Shown here piece after piece: positions 24,073 to 32,466 of a stretch of 50,267 bases of DNA. Source of the DNA: a bacterium (GTDB lineage: Bacteria; Patescibacteriota; Microgenomatia; Levybacterales; UBA12049); the NCBI GenBank assembly GCA_021813145.1, contig JAKALS010000002.1:99595-149861 (forward strand). The letters run 5' to 3'. The translations under genes and the position numbers were made by a program. How positions within the stretch are numbered: the first letter of the stretch is position 1; the number at the start of each line of letters is the position of its first letter. The notes under the pieces are model-generated. The model saw only the letters and a list, made by a program, of their open reading frames with translations. It did not search any database and was not told the DNA's origin.

Positions 24073-24813
24073 TTATTTTATCGAGTAAAGACGCTCTGCT
24101 TCCAAAAGCTCTTCTGCCGTATTAACCCCTCTCCATGTCAGAGTCCCTCCATTTAAGGTTTCAATCTTTTCTTTATTTTTTATCCCCATATCAATAAGAC
24201 TCGTAAGATAATATTCTCCGGTAAAAGGACTTTTTTGGACTTTTTTAATGTATTTTTTTACAAATGAAGTTTTAAAAATGTAACAGGCGGGGTTTACTTC
24301 CGTAACCCTTTTTTGCTTGTCTGTTGCATCCTTTTCTTCGACTATCGCTTTTACCGCTCCGTTGTCGTCTCTTATTACCCTGCCAAGTCCGTAGGGATTA
24401 TCTTTTTCTATAGTCAAGAATGTCATCGAGGCGTTGGTGAGAAAATGTTTCTCCGCCAATTTCCTTATCACATCTTCGGTATAAAAAGCGGAGTCGTCGC
24501 CGTTTATTACCAGTATATTTTCCACCCCCAAAGGCATCTTTCCCAGCCCGCAGGATACGGCATGAGCAGTACCGAGCCTTTTGTGTTGTTCTGCAAAAAT
24601 TACTTTTGTTCCCAAAACTTCCATTACGGATTGCTTGGCAAATCCCACAACTACGACTATATTTTTTATCCCCACATTTTCCAGAAGGCCTATCGAATGG
24701 ACTATCATCGGTTTGTTGGCAAGAGGAAGAACGACTTTATTTATATCTCTCGAATTCATTCTTTTTCCCTTACCCGCCGCAAGAACTATCGCCCCCAACT
24801 TATTTTTGTCCAT
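24073..24813 (-). CDS. GlmU-like uridylyltransferase domain, stand-alone
   Basis: A 246-aa protein equal to the N-terminal half of GlmU, the UDP-GlcNAc pyrophosphorylase. It has an intact LAAGKGKRMNS loop (11-21), the lysine in NKVVLPLANKPM, the QHKRLGTAHAV signature that contacts uracil and sugar, NGDDSAF (metal-binding Asp) and GEYYLTSLI. No hexapeptide-repeat domain is present; the protein ends in WRGVNTAEELLEAERLY, which normally leads into that domain. So uridylyl transfer is here a separate protein and the acetyltransferase is probably the downstream gene. It lies one base from murA (24814), between it and the GlmU-like gene. Confidence 0.86.
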   Translation of the reverse strand: MDKNKLGAIVLAAGKGKRMNSRDINKVVLPLANKPMIVHSIGLLENVGIKNIVVVVGFAKQSVMEVLGTKVIFAEQHKRLGTAHAVSCGLGKMPLGVENILVINGDDSAFYTEDVIRKLAEKHFLTNASMTFLTIEKDNPYGLGRVIRDDNGAVKAIVEEKDATDKQKRVTEVNPACYIFKTSFVKKYIKKVQKSPFTGEYYLTSLIDMGIKNKEKIETLNGGTLTWRGVNTAEELLEAERLYSIK

Positions 24814-26148
24814 TCAATTATCCTCCTTCACTCTTTTTATGTCCGCTCCCAAGCTTTTAAGCCTTGTGTCGAATTGCTCGTACCCTCTATCCAAATGTTC
24901 TAAGCCAAAAATTACACTTTCTCCCCTGGCGGCTAAAGCAGCGATAACTAAAGTTGCTCCAGCTCTAAGGTCTGAAACGTTAACGATGCCATTGTGAAGT
25001 TCTACCGGTCCGATAATCTTTTCTGCATGAAAATAATTATTGTCATCGTTAATATTGAAGTTATAAAATTCTTCGGGATTTTCTACTTTAGGATTGAAAA
25101 GCTCAATGTGGGCTCCCATTTTTTTGAGTTCTTCGACATAGCTGAATCTGTTTTCGTAAATTGTCTCGTGTATTACAGATGTGCCTTTTGCAGAAGTCAT
25201 CAAAACCGCCCAAGGACCCTGCCAGTCAGTCATAAAACCAGGATAGAAATAGGTAGCGATATCTGTAGGATAAAGCTCTTCTTTATGAAAAAATCTTATC
25301 CCATCTTTTTTTATCTCAAATCCTGCCCCGACAACGCTAAGCTCGTCCAGGAATTCATCAAGTCCTTTTGTAGAAACCTCTTTTATAAAGATATCGCCTT
25401 TTGTGATTATAGCGGCAACAGCAAAAGTGACTACTTCGTTTCTGTCAGGTGAAATTCTAAAAGTTGTTCCGTGAAGCTTTTCTACTCCTTCGATTTCTAT
25501 GGTCCTTGGCTCTGTTCTTTTTACCTTAGCTCCCATTTTACTCAGAAAATCTATTAACTCATCAACTTCCGGTTCCCTGGCTGCGTTTGTCAAAACAGTT
25601 TTTCCTTTTGCCATTACCGCTGCAAGTATCATTGTCTCGGTTCCGGTATGAGTGTTTTTCACAAAATGGTAGTTTGTTCCTTTTAAGCCCCCTTCAGGTG
25701 CTTTTGCATGGAAATATCCGTCTTCGCTCTCATAGTCAATCTCGGCTCCCATACTTTCTAAGCCGTCTACTATTCTGTCTATTGGCCTTGCGCCTATCCT
25801 GCATCCTCCTGGATTTGGAATTACGGCTTTTCCCATCCTTGCCAAAAGGGGAGCCAAAAACATAAAAGAAGTTCTTATTTCTGCTGCTTTATCAAGATCA
25901 ATCTTTTCTTTTAAAATTTTCTCCATTCGTATGGAAACATTATGGTCTTTTATTTCGACTTCTCCGCCCAATTCTCTTATAATTTCAGCCATTGTCAAAA
26001 AGTCGGAGATAAGGGGGACATTTTGAATAACAACCTCTTCGTTTGTGAGACATGCGGCAACAAGAACCTTAAGGGCGACATTTTTGGAGCCGAAAATACT
26101 TACCTCTCCGATAAGCCTGTTTCCTCCGTTTATTATAAGTTTTTCCAT
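24814..26148 (-). CDS. murA: MurA, UDP-GlcNAc enolpyruvyl transferase
   Basis: First committed enzyme of peptidoglycan precursor synthesis, joining phosphoenolpyruvate to UDP-GlcNAc. The 444-aa protein has the lysine loop GSKNVALKV (Lys22) and the catalytic cysteine in NPGGCRIGARP (Cys116). Cys rather than Asp predicts fosfomycin sensitivity. RISPDRNEVVTFAVAA and DLRAGATLVIAALAARG are also family marks. The length is slightly above the usual 420 because of an acidic insert near residue 355. It lies between murC (1-nt gap) and glmU-N; MurA is seldom inside dcw clusters. MurB, the next step, is not in the window. Confidence 0.95.
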   Translation of the reverse strand: MEKLIINGGNRLIGEVSIFGSKNVALKVLVAACLTNEEVVIQNVPLISDFLTMAEIIRELGGEVEIKDHNVSIRMEKILKEKIDLDKAAEIRTSFMFLAPLLARMGKAVIPNPGGCRIGARPIDRIVDGLESMGAEIDYESEDGYFHAKAPEGGLKGTNYHFVKNTHTGTETMILAAVMAKGKTVLTNAAREPEVDELIDFLSKMGAKVKRTEPRTIEIEGVEKLHGTTFRISPDRNEVVTFAVAAIITKGDIFIKEVSTKGLDEFLDELSVVGAGFEIKKDGIRFFHKEELYPTDIATYFYPGFMTDWQGPWAVLMTSAKGTSVIHETIYENRFSYVEELKKMGAHIELFNPKVENPEEFYNFNINDDNNYFHAEKIIGPVELHNGIVNVSDLRAGATLVIAALAARGESVIFGLEHLDRGYEQFDTRLKSLGADIKRVKEDN

Positions 26149-26149
26149 A

Positions 26150-27571
26150 TTATTTCTTAAGGTCCAGTTTTTCTCCTATCTTATAAACATCACCCGCACC
26201 CATGGAAACGATAACCGTATCCTTTCCAAAGGAATTTGCATCGATATATTCTACCACATCGGAAAGCTGGGGCAAATAAAGCACATTTTTATGAAATTTA
26301 GCCACATTTAAAGAAAGCATTTCCGAAGACACGGTATCATCTTTTTTCTCCCGCAAAGAAGGATAGATATTTGTTATAACGGCAGTATCGCAATCACTAA
26401 ATGAAGTACTAAATTGTTCGAACAAGCTTTTTGTTCTGGAATAAGTATGCGGCTGAAAAACGCAAACAATTTTATGTTTTGGAAATGCCTTACGGAAAGC
26501 CGAAAGAGTTTTCTTTATTTCGGTAGGATGGTGAGCATAGTCATCGTATAAAAGAGCTCCGGAAGCCAGAGTCCCCACATATTCGAACCTCCTTTTCGAA
26601 CCTGAATATAAAGAAAGACCTTTCTTTATAGCTTCCACGGTTAAACCGGCCTCCTGAGAGGCTACAATGGCCCCCAGGGCATTTACCGCATTGTGCTCGC
26701 CCACTACGCATACGGAAAACTCTCCTATCAATGTATCACCGTTTTTTACCCATAAAAACATACGGTCACCCGAAATTGAATACCTTTGAATATAATAATC
26801 GTTTGCCGGGGACATACCGTACGTGATCCTCCTTCCCCCGTATTCTTTTAAGAGATCTCTTACTCTCTGCTCGTCTGCGCATGCTATAACAACTCCATCC
26901 GGCGGCAATTTATTACAAAAGGAAAGGAATGCCCTTTCTATTTCCATTTCGGAAGAATAAAGGTCGGGGTGGTCGAATTCTATATTGGTAATTACCGCAA
27001 TCTTCGGTCTTTGCCATAATAACTTTGGGGTTTTATCATATTTCGGTTCGGTAGCGTATTCATCGGCTTCGGCAATAAAATATTTCCCCTTTCCGTAATG
27101 GCCGGGAGCACCAAGCGAGGAAATGCTTCCCGTACCGATAACATAAGACGGGTCCATTTTTGCTTCTTTAAAAATTGTTGCTATCATTGCGGCGGTTGTT
27201 GTTTTTCCGTGCGAGCCCGCCACCGAAATCCCTTCGTATTTTCTAGGGAGTATGTCTCCCGACATAAATCTACCTACTGCCTCTCCCTGGGTCAAAACAG
27301 GAATATTTTTATCTTTTGCCTCCAAAACCTCCGGATTATCAAATCCTCCGTGCGCTCCTGTGGTTATCAAAAGATCGACTCCGGCAACATTCTCTCTGGA
27401 AAATCCCTCGAAGACTATTATTCCGGCCTTTCTTAACTCACCGTCCGTAATAAACTCATCCGCTAAATCGCTTCCCGTAACCTCAAAGCCAGCTTCTTTT
27501 GCGATTACCGCAAGAGGAGTCATCCCGACCCCTTTAACTCCCGTAAAATGGATTTTCTTTATCTTTTTCAT
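26150..27571 (-). CDS. murC: MurC, UDP-MurNAc:L-alanine ligase
   Basis: ATP-dependent Mur ligase adding L-Ala to UDP-MurNAc. Of its 473 residues, the N-terminal Rossmann loop is GVKGVGM (11-17), the P-loop is GSHGKTTT (119-126), and ITNIEFDHPDLY carries the family His/Asp pair. The C-terminal domain shows DDYAHHPTEI, the MurC-specific motif, and VFQPHTYSRTK. It is full length. Its start overlaps the murE stop (ATGA) and it ends 1 nt before murA, so these are translated as one unit from the murE promoter. Confidence 0.96.
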   Translation of the reverse strand: MKKIKKIHFTGVKGVGMTPLAVIAKEAGFEVTGSDLADEFITDGELRKAGIIVFEGFSRENVAGVDLLITTGAHGGFDNPEVLEAKDKNIPVLTQGEAVGRFMSGDILPRKYEGISVAGSHGKTTTAAMIATIFKEAKMDPSYVIGTGSISSLGAPGHYGKGKYFIAEADEYATEPKYDKTPKLLWQRPKIAVITNIEFDHPDLYSSEMEIERAFLSFCNKLPPDGVVIACADEQRVRDLLKEYGGRRITYGMSPANDYYIQRYSISGDRMFLWVKNGDTLIGEFSVCVVGEHNAVNALGAIVASQEAGLTVEAIKKGLSLYSGSKRRFEYVGTLASGALLYDDYAHHPTEIKKTLSAFRKAFPKHKIVCVFQPHTYSRTKSLFEQFSTSFSDCDTAVITNIYPSLREKKDDTVSSEMLSLNVAKFHKNVLYLPQLSDVVEYIDANSFGKDTVIVSMGAGDVYKIGEKLDLKK

Positions 27572-28755
27572 GATCCAATCCCCGCATCCCCGAGCACCTT
27601 TTCGACTGCTTCATATTCGCTCCAGGGTTCTTCTCCGTTACCCATATTCATAGACTTTTCGTGGCCTTTGCCCGTAAGCAATACGAAGTCTCCGTTTTTT
27701 GCTTCGGAAACCGCCGTTTCGATTGCTTTTAATCTGTCTTTAATTCTTATGACTTTCTTATTTTTATTTATTCCTTCTCCTATCTGATCCATAATTTTCT
27801 CCGGATTTTCCGAACGCGGATCCTCCGAGGTAAGTATTATTAAGTCGCTGTATTTTGACGAAATATTTCCCATCTGCGCTCTTTTAAAGGCATCCCTTTC
27901 GCCCGCGCTTCCAAAAACATGTATCAGCCTTCCCTTCACGCCCGGCCTTACAGAACTTAAAATCTGCTCCAATGCGTTCGGTGTATGTGCGAAATCTATC
28001 ATTATCTTAAAATCTCCGTTATAAACGGTATCCATTCTTGCGACCGGTAGCGAGAGATGCCCTATTGCTTCTTTTATCCTTGAATCTTCTACTCCCAACT
28101 TTTTACATACTGTTATCGCCGCAAGAATATTATATTTATTAAACTCTCCGTCTATTACACTTTTAAAATTAAAATTATAAGGATTAACATCCGATTCTCT
28201 GGAAAAACCGTAAGTAATTAAATTTTCCCTTTTTTCTTTGATATTTTTCAGATGCTCATAAGACTGGTCATCCCTGTTTATCACCGCAATTTTCGCCCTT
28301 TTTAAAAGTTTTGCTTTGGTTTTTAGATAATTTTCGTAAGTCTTATGATAATCCAGGTGTTCATTGGTAATGTTGGTAAGTACTCCTATTTCAAAAGGAA
28401 TACCCCAAATTCTGTGCTGGTCTATGGAATGGGATGTGACTTCCAAAACGAGGTATTTTGGATTTCCGCTTATTGCTGCATTTTTAATGAATCTCTGAAG
28501 CTTAAAAGGAGAAGGTGTGGTTACATGAAATCCGAGTGGATATTCGTTGTTATTAATGATCGCGCCAACGCTCGTAATCATAGAAACATCATGTCCTGTA
28601 TATTTTAAAATCTGATAGATAAGGCTCGAAGTAGTTGTTTTACCGTCCGTTCCGGTAACACCTATTATTTTAAGATTTCTCGAAGGAAATCTGTAAAGCA
28701 GATTTGCCAGTATGGCCATGGACAAATGATAAACATTTTTAGTGTCTTGCCACAT
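27568..28755 (-). CDS. murE: MurE-type ligase lacking the usual N-terminal domain
   Basis: Mur ligase adding the third amino acid to UDP-MurNAc-Ala-Glu. Its P-loop is GTDGKTTT (35-42), and TTPSPF (79-84), EVTSHSI and ITNEHLDYH match MurE. The amino-acid-binding motif is EDPRSENP (311-318), close to DNPR/DDPR versions; the arginine fits a diamino acid such as meso-DAP, but Lys cannot be excluded. At 395 aa it lacks about 90-100 N-terminal residues, most of the uridine-binding domain found in 480-500-aa MurE proteins. The start at 28755 is supported by TATAAT ending 7 nt earlier, leaving no room upstream. It begins the murE-murC-murA-glmU-glmS unit. Confidence 0.9.
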   Translation of the reverse strand: MWQDTKNVYHLSMAILANLLYRFPSRNLKIIGVTGTDGKTTTSSLIYQILKYTGHDVSMITSVGAIINNNEYPLGFHVTTPSPFKLQRFIKNAAISGNPKYLVLEVTSHSIDQHRIWGIPFEIGVLTNITNEHLDYHKTYENYLKTKAKLLKRAKIAVINRDDQSYEHLKNIKEKRENLITYGFSRESDVNPYNFNFKSVIDGEFNKYNILAAITVCKKLGVEDSRIKEAIGHLSLPVARMDTVYNGDFKIMIDFAHTPNALEQILSSVRPGVKGRLIHVFGSAGERDAFKRAQMGNISSKYSDLIILTSEDPRSENPEKIMDQIGEGINKNKKVIRIKDRLKAIETAVSEAKNGDFVLLTGKGHEKSMNMGNGEEPWSEYEAVEKVLGDAGIGS

Positions 28756-28762
28756 GCTTTAT

Positions 28763-28768
28763 ATTATA
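28763..28768 (-). promoter_or_regulatory. murE -10 element (leaderless)
   Basis: Perfect TATAAT on the minus strand with 7 nt to the murE ATG; no recognisable -35. It is divergent from the DUF192-gene promoter, 41 nt away. Confidence 0.57.
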
Positions 28769-28809
28769 CCCCTTACCGGATATTTTTCTCTAGTTTTTAT
28801 AAGAGGATG

Positions 28810-28815
28810 TATAAT
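28810..28815 (+). promoter_or_regulatory. DUF192-gene -10 element (leaderless)
   Basis: Perfect TATAAT on the plus strand, 6 nt before the ATG at 28822. The -35 is unclear. An upstream in-frame ATG at 28726 lies before this promoter and is not used in this model. Confidence 0.57.
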
Positions 28816-28821
28816 CGGATT

Positions 28822-29151
28822 ATGCTTAAAAACCTGACTAAAAAGAGCACGGTTTCAAAAAATATAGAAGTGGCAGACGGTTTTTGGCAAAGGACCGTAG
28901 GTCTAATAGGAAAAGAAGGCAGAACTCTTACATTCCATACAAGATTTGGAATCCATACTTTCGGTATGAAATCCCCTATGGACGTACTGATACTTGACGA
29001 TAAGATGAAGGTTGTTTCTCTTAAGAAAAACTTCAAGCCAAACAGGATATTTTTATGGAACCCCAGATATAAAATAGTGGTAGAAACAAAAAATGGAGCA
29101 ATAGACAAAAGCAAAACCGGTCTGGGAGACATGCTTAAAATTGAACTATAG
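28822..29151 (+). CDS. DUF192 family protein
   Basis: A 109-aa protein matching the DUF192 pattern: an early GFWQRTVGLIGKEG segment (usual form xxRxxGLMxR), FHTRFGIHTFGMKSPMDVLILD in the middle, and VVETKNGAIDKSKTGLGD near the end (usual VLElpaG...i..GD). The family fold is a small beta-barrel of unknown function, often secreted; this copy has no signal peptide. It is inserted in the dcw cluster in the opposite direction, between murE and murF, and its last 6 bases overlap the end of murF. It is independently transcribed. Confidence 0.85.
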   Translation: MLKNLTKKSTVSKNIEVADGFWQRTVGLIGKEGRTLTFHTRFGIHTFGMKSPMDVLILDDKMKVVSLKKNFKPNRIFLWNPRYKIVVETKNGAIDKSKTGLGDMLKIEL

Positions 29152-30471
29152 GCTCTCGGCTCTTTTTTTATCCCAGAATTCTCCCCGTCTGCAAAGCTTA
29201 TCTTTATCCTTTATATTTTTTAATAATATCTCAACTACTCTTTCCAGATACAAGGTATTCTGGGAACTTTTTACAAGAATTATGTCTCCCGGTTCTATAA
29301 GCTCTCTTATTTTTTCCCTCCCCTCGGTAAAATTGGGAAATTCATAAAAAGGAAACTTATGCTCCATAAGAACAGGCGCTACAAATTTCTGCATTAGGGG
29401 ACCTATTATTACGGCGAAATCGCAAGTATTTAGAATTTTATCGGCAACTATTTTATGCTGCGTTGCGCTTAAGGTTCCGAGCTCGCGCATATCTCCCAAA
29501 ATTGCAATTTTTCTTTTGCTTTTACCGATTTTTTTAAGCATATCCAGAATGTCCAAAAGAGGAATGAGTGTGGCATTATTGTATGAAGAATCTATAACTA
29601 CGGAACCTTTTATTCCTTCGAATACATTCATTCTGCCTGCAGGCAAAGAAAAACTTTTTTCCAAAGCTTTTATTGCTTCTTCTATACCAAATCCCGCCTC
29701 TTTTGAAACAGCGATAGCAAAAAGAATCGAATAAATATAATGTACCGGAAGAGGCTGACTGATTTTAACTTTGTATTCTTTTTCTCTATACTTAAAAGAA
29801 AAACTAAAAAAATCAATTCCCAAATCGATATTTTTTGCAAAAAAGTCAGCCCGATTATTCTTAAGCGAAACGTTTACTATCGAACTTTTTATGTTATCTA
29901 TATATTTTAGAATTTCCGAATCGTCATTATTTATTACAACAATTCCGTCTTTGCCGAGTGAAGTTATCAGCAAAGATTCCTGCCCGGCCGTTAAAGATAA
30001 TATTTTTTCTTCCCTTTTTTCTTCACCCTCGACCAGATAATCAAAATACTGACTGTGTTCAAGCGAAATATTGGTCAAAACTGCAATTTTCGGCTTTATG
30101 ATTTTAAGGAGATAGCTCATATTCTTGGGCTCTTTAGGCCCGTCTATCCCCATCTCGGCAATATATATTTCGTATTTATCCCAATCAAAGATAATCCTAA
30201 AAAGTCCAACAAGAGAAATCCTTAACCAATCTTTTATGGAATAATCTTTTGGCGAAACAAAGAGAACGCTCAAGGGGATACCTGTCTCGCTGTTTTTCCC
30301 GCCGCTCTGTCTTATTTTATATTTTGTTTTTAAGATAAGAGAAATCAAATAAGAGGTCGAGCTTTTCCCGCTCGAGCCGCCTACTCCTATTACAAGAGGT
30401 CTTATTTTCCAAAGTTGAATTTTGGCCAACAAACGAAGGTATAAAAGAAAAAATTTCTTAGCTTTATCCAC
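29146..30471 (-). CDS. murF: MurF-like ligase, GTG start
   Basis: UDP-MurNAc-tripeptide:D-Ala-D-Ala ligase. The 441-aa protein has P-loop GSSGKSST (32-39, usual GS.GKTTT), VLTNISLEHSQYF, RMNVFEGIKGSVVIDSSYNNA (usual IDDSYNANP) and ILGDMRELG, a MurF hallmark. The N-terminal domain is short, as for MurE here, so the P-loop is at residue 32. The usual KGSR near the end is KSSQNTLYLE. The start codon is GTG at 30471: TATAAT ends exactly 7 nt before it, and no ATG fits. It lies 26 nt after ftsI, separated from murE by the DUF192 gene. Confidence 0.88.
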   Translation of the reverse strand: MDKAKKFFLLYLRLLAKIQLWKIRPLVIGVGGSSGKSSTSYLISLILKTKYKIRQSGGKNSETGIPLSVLFVSPKDYSIKDWLRISLVGLFRIIFDWDKYEIYIAEMGIDGPKEPKNMSYLLKIIKPKIAVLTNISLEHSQYFDYLVEGEEKREEKILSLTAGQESLLITSLGKDGIVVINNDDSEILKYIDNIKSSIVNVSLKNNRADFFAKNIDLGIDFFSFSFKYREKEYKVKISQPLPVHYIYSILFAIAVSKEAGFGIEEAIKALEKSFSLPAGRMNVFEGIKGSVVIDSSYNNATLIPLLDILDMLKKIGKSKRKIAILGDMRELGTLSATQHKIVADKILNTCDFAVIIGPLMQKFVAPVLMEHKFPFYEFPNFTEGREKIRELIEPGDIILVKSSQNTLYLERVVEILLKNIKDKDKLCRRGEFWDKKRAESL

Positions 30472-30478
30472 TGAGATT

Positions 30479-30507
30479 ATTATAGCTCATTTACTTTTTA
30501 TTGTCCG
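30479..30507 (-). promoter_or_regulatory. murF promoter
   Basis: Minus strand: CGGACA (30507-30502) as a weak -35, 17-nt spacer, perfect TATAAT (30484-30479), 7 nt to the GTG start. It overlaps the last codons of ftsI. Confidence 0.52.
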
Positions 30508-32183
30508 CCAGAAGGAGGAATTCCGTAATAAGCAAGAAGGTCTTTTGCTATTTCAAAAAATACCGGTGCCGCAGTTTCGGCACCGTATATAGAGGCCGTA
30601 GGCTTATCCAAAATAACAAGCATTGCGAATTTTGGATTGTCCGCAGGAGCAAAACCCACAAAAGAAGCAATAGTTTTTGTAGGATCATAATGGCCGTTTA
30701 TCGGAATAGAAGCGGTTCCTGTTTTGCCTGCTATTCGATAGCCGGGAAGCTTTGTCCAGGCCGCTTCCCCTTTATCTACCGCATTTATCATTATCTCGGT
30801 CATGACTTTTGCTGTTTCGGGGGTTATCGGAGAATCAATCTCTTTAGGCGGAATTTTAACGAGTGAACCGTCAGGGTTTTCAACGGCCGTTACTACATGA
30901 GGCTCCATCCTGTGGCCGTTATTGGCTATTGCCGAAATAGCATCAAGAAGTTCAATCGGTGTTACGGAAATTCCCTGCCCGAATCCGGTTGTTGCCAAAT
31001 CTACCGGGTACCACTGGCTTGGAGGTTTCATGGAGGGGGCAACCTCTCCCTGTAAATCGATTCCGGTCATATTGCCTATCCCAAATTTATTCAGATAATC
31101 AATCATTCTTGTAAGCCCCAGCTTTTGGGCAACAAATACCATACCCGTGTTATCCGAGTGCTGAATGACTTCGGTCATGGTGGTGTTCGGAAAATACTTA
31201 TCGTCCCAAGTATGTATTAAATATCCTCCAACGGGTACGGGTCCCGCACATATAGGACACTGCGTATCGGGCGTAATAAGATTTGCATTAAGAGCGGAAG
31301 ACATGACAATAGGCTTAAAGGTAGAACCGGGTTCATAGGTGTTTGTAATAAAGGGGTTTACGTAAAGGTTATCGGAATAATCCTGATAATTGCTCGGATC
31401 AAAAGTAGGAAAAGAAGCCATTGCTATGATATCCCCCGTTTTCGGATCCATAATCCCTATCATTCCCCCGGTTGCTCCGTATTTCTGAATACTGTCTTTA
31501 AGTACTTTTTCTGCCAAAAATTGTATAGGCCTATTTATACTTAAGATAAGACTGCTTCCGTCTATCTGCGCAGACTGCTGGCTTATTTGCGACAATATCG
31601 GTTTTCCGAAAGCATCGTGAACCTCTATTGCCGTTCCCGCTTTACCTTCCAAAAGCCTATTATAATAACCTTCCAAACCGAAGTACCCTTTATCGTTCCC
31701 GTATTCGTCTTTGCCTACAAAACCCAAAAGTTGTGCCGCCATGGAGGCCTCGGGATAAAAACGCGTATACTGCTGTTCAAAGCCAATTCCCGACAGATTA
31801 AAATTTGATATTTCGTCTTTTACTTTACTCTCAACGCCCGAGGCAATAGGAACCCAGTATCTGTCGAGGCTAAGCTCTGCGCTAATCGTGGCCTGGTCGA
31901 TTCCCAGAGTTTTTGACAAAAGTAAAGAAGTTTCGCCTATATTCTTAATTTCTTTCGGATTGGCAAATACCTGATAGGCAATCCTATTTGTGGCGATGGG
32001 AAATCCGTCGGAAGTCATTATTTCACCTCTTTGGGGATAAAGAGTAACCGTTGTTCCGTATTGCTGCTGACCAAGCTGGGAAAGCTCCTGGGCTTTAACT
32101 ACCTGCCAGTAAAAGAGTCTGGCAATTACTATAAAAAACAGGAATAGTATTCCTACAAATGTAATTCTGTATCTCCATGTCAT
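30498..32183 (-). CDS. ftsI: Class B penicillin-binding protein (FtsI/PBP2-like transpeptidase)
   Basis: Peptidoglycan DD-transpeptidase that cross-links septal wall, working with FtsW. The 561-aa protein has one N-terminal membrane segment (about 7-24), a pedestal domain with PQRGEIMTSDG (50-60), and a transpeptidase domain. The active site is STFK (Ser287, Lys290), SDN (343-345) and KTGT (487-490). No PASTA repeats follow. A CPxC-like pair (Cys309, Cys312) sits between the first two motifs, which could form a disulfide or bind metal. Its start overlaps the ftsL-like stop (ATGA), in the standard rsmH-ftsL-ftsI order. Confidence 0.94.
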   Translation of the reverse strand: MTWRYRITFVGILFLFFIVIARLFYWQVVKAQELSQLGQQQYGTTVTLYPQRGEIMTSDGFPIATNRIAYQVFANPKEIKNIGETSLLLSKTLGIDQATISAELSLDRYWVPIASGVESKVKDEISNFNLSGIGFEQQYTRFYPEASMAAQLLGFVGKDEYGNDKGYFGLEGYYNRLLEGKAGTAIEVHDAFGKPILSQISQQSAQIDGSSLILSINRPIQFLAEKVLKDSIQKYGATGGMIGIMDPKTGDIIAMASFPTFDPSNYQDYSDNLYVNPFITNTYEPGSTFKPIVMSSALNANLITPDTQCPICAGPVPVGGYLIHTWDDKYFPNTTMTEVIQHSDNTGMVFVAQKLGLTRMIDYLNKFGIGNMTGIDLQGEVAPSMKPPSQWYPVDLATTGFGQGISVTPIELLDAISAIANNGHRMEPHVVTAVENPDGSLVKIPPKEIDSPITPETAKVMTEIMINAVDKGEAAWTKLPGYRIAGKTGTASIPINGHYDPTKTIASFVGFAPADNPKFAMLVILDKPTASIYGAETAAPVFFEIAKDLLAYYGIPPSGGQ

Positions 32184-32464
32184 TGTTTAAGTGCTATAGG
32201 CAGCGGATTAGTCAAGACAAAATCTCCCGAGTTCTGAACAAATCCCAAATTCTTCGCTTCTTTTGAAACGTATGTCAGCGAAGACATAGAATACACTTTT
32301 TCGCTTAAAATTGCATTCTCCGTTTTATAATAGCTTATTTGCTGCTGTATGTCACCCAAAACCATTCCCGAGGTTGATATCCTGTTTGCAAGAAAAGTCT
32401 TAAACAAAGACAGGACAACTATCGTCATTACCAAAAATAATATTATGAGGGCAGGTTTTTTCAT
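32180..32464 (-). CDS. ftsL: FtsL-like bitopic division protein
   Basis: A 94-aa protein in the ftsL slot between rsmH and ftsI. A membrane segment at about 4-22 is followed by a short extracytoplasmic coiled coil (GDIQQQISYYKTENAILSEKVYSMSS). The tail (KEAKNLGFV) is like the FtsL/DivIC pattern of A..LGF/M. FtsL forms a complex with FtsQ and DivIC/FtsB that activates FtsW-FtsI. Sequence identity in this family is low, so the call rests on topology, the coiled coil, the tail motif and location. It starts 2 nt after rsmH and overlaps ftsI by 4 nt. Confidence 0.78.
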   Translation of the reverse strand: MKKPALIILFLVMTIVVLSLFKTFLANRISTSGMVLGDIQQQISYYKTENAILSEKVYSMSSLTYVSKEAKNLGFVQNSGDFVLTNPLPIALKQ

Positions 32465-32466
32465 AA

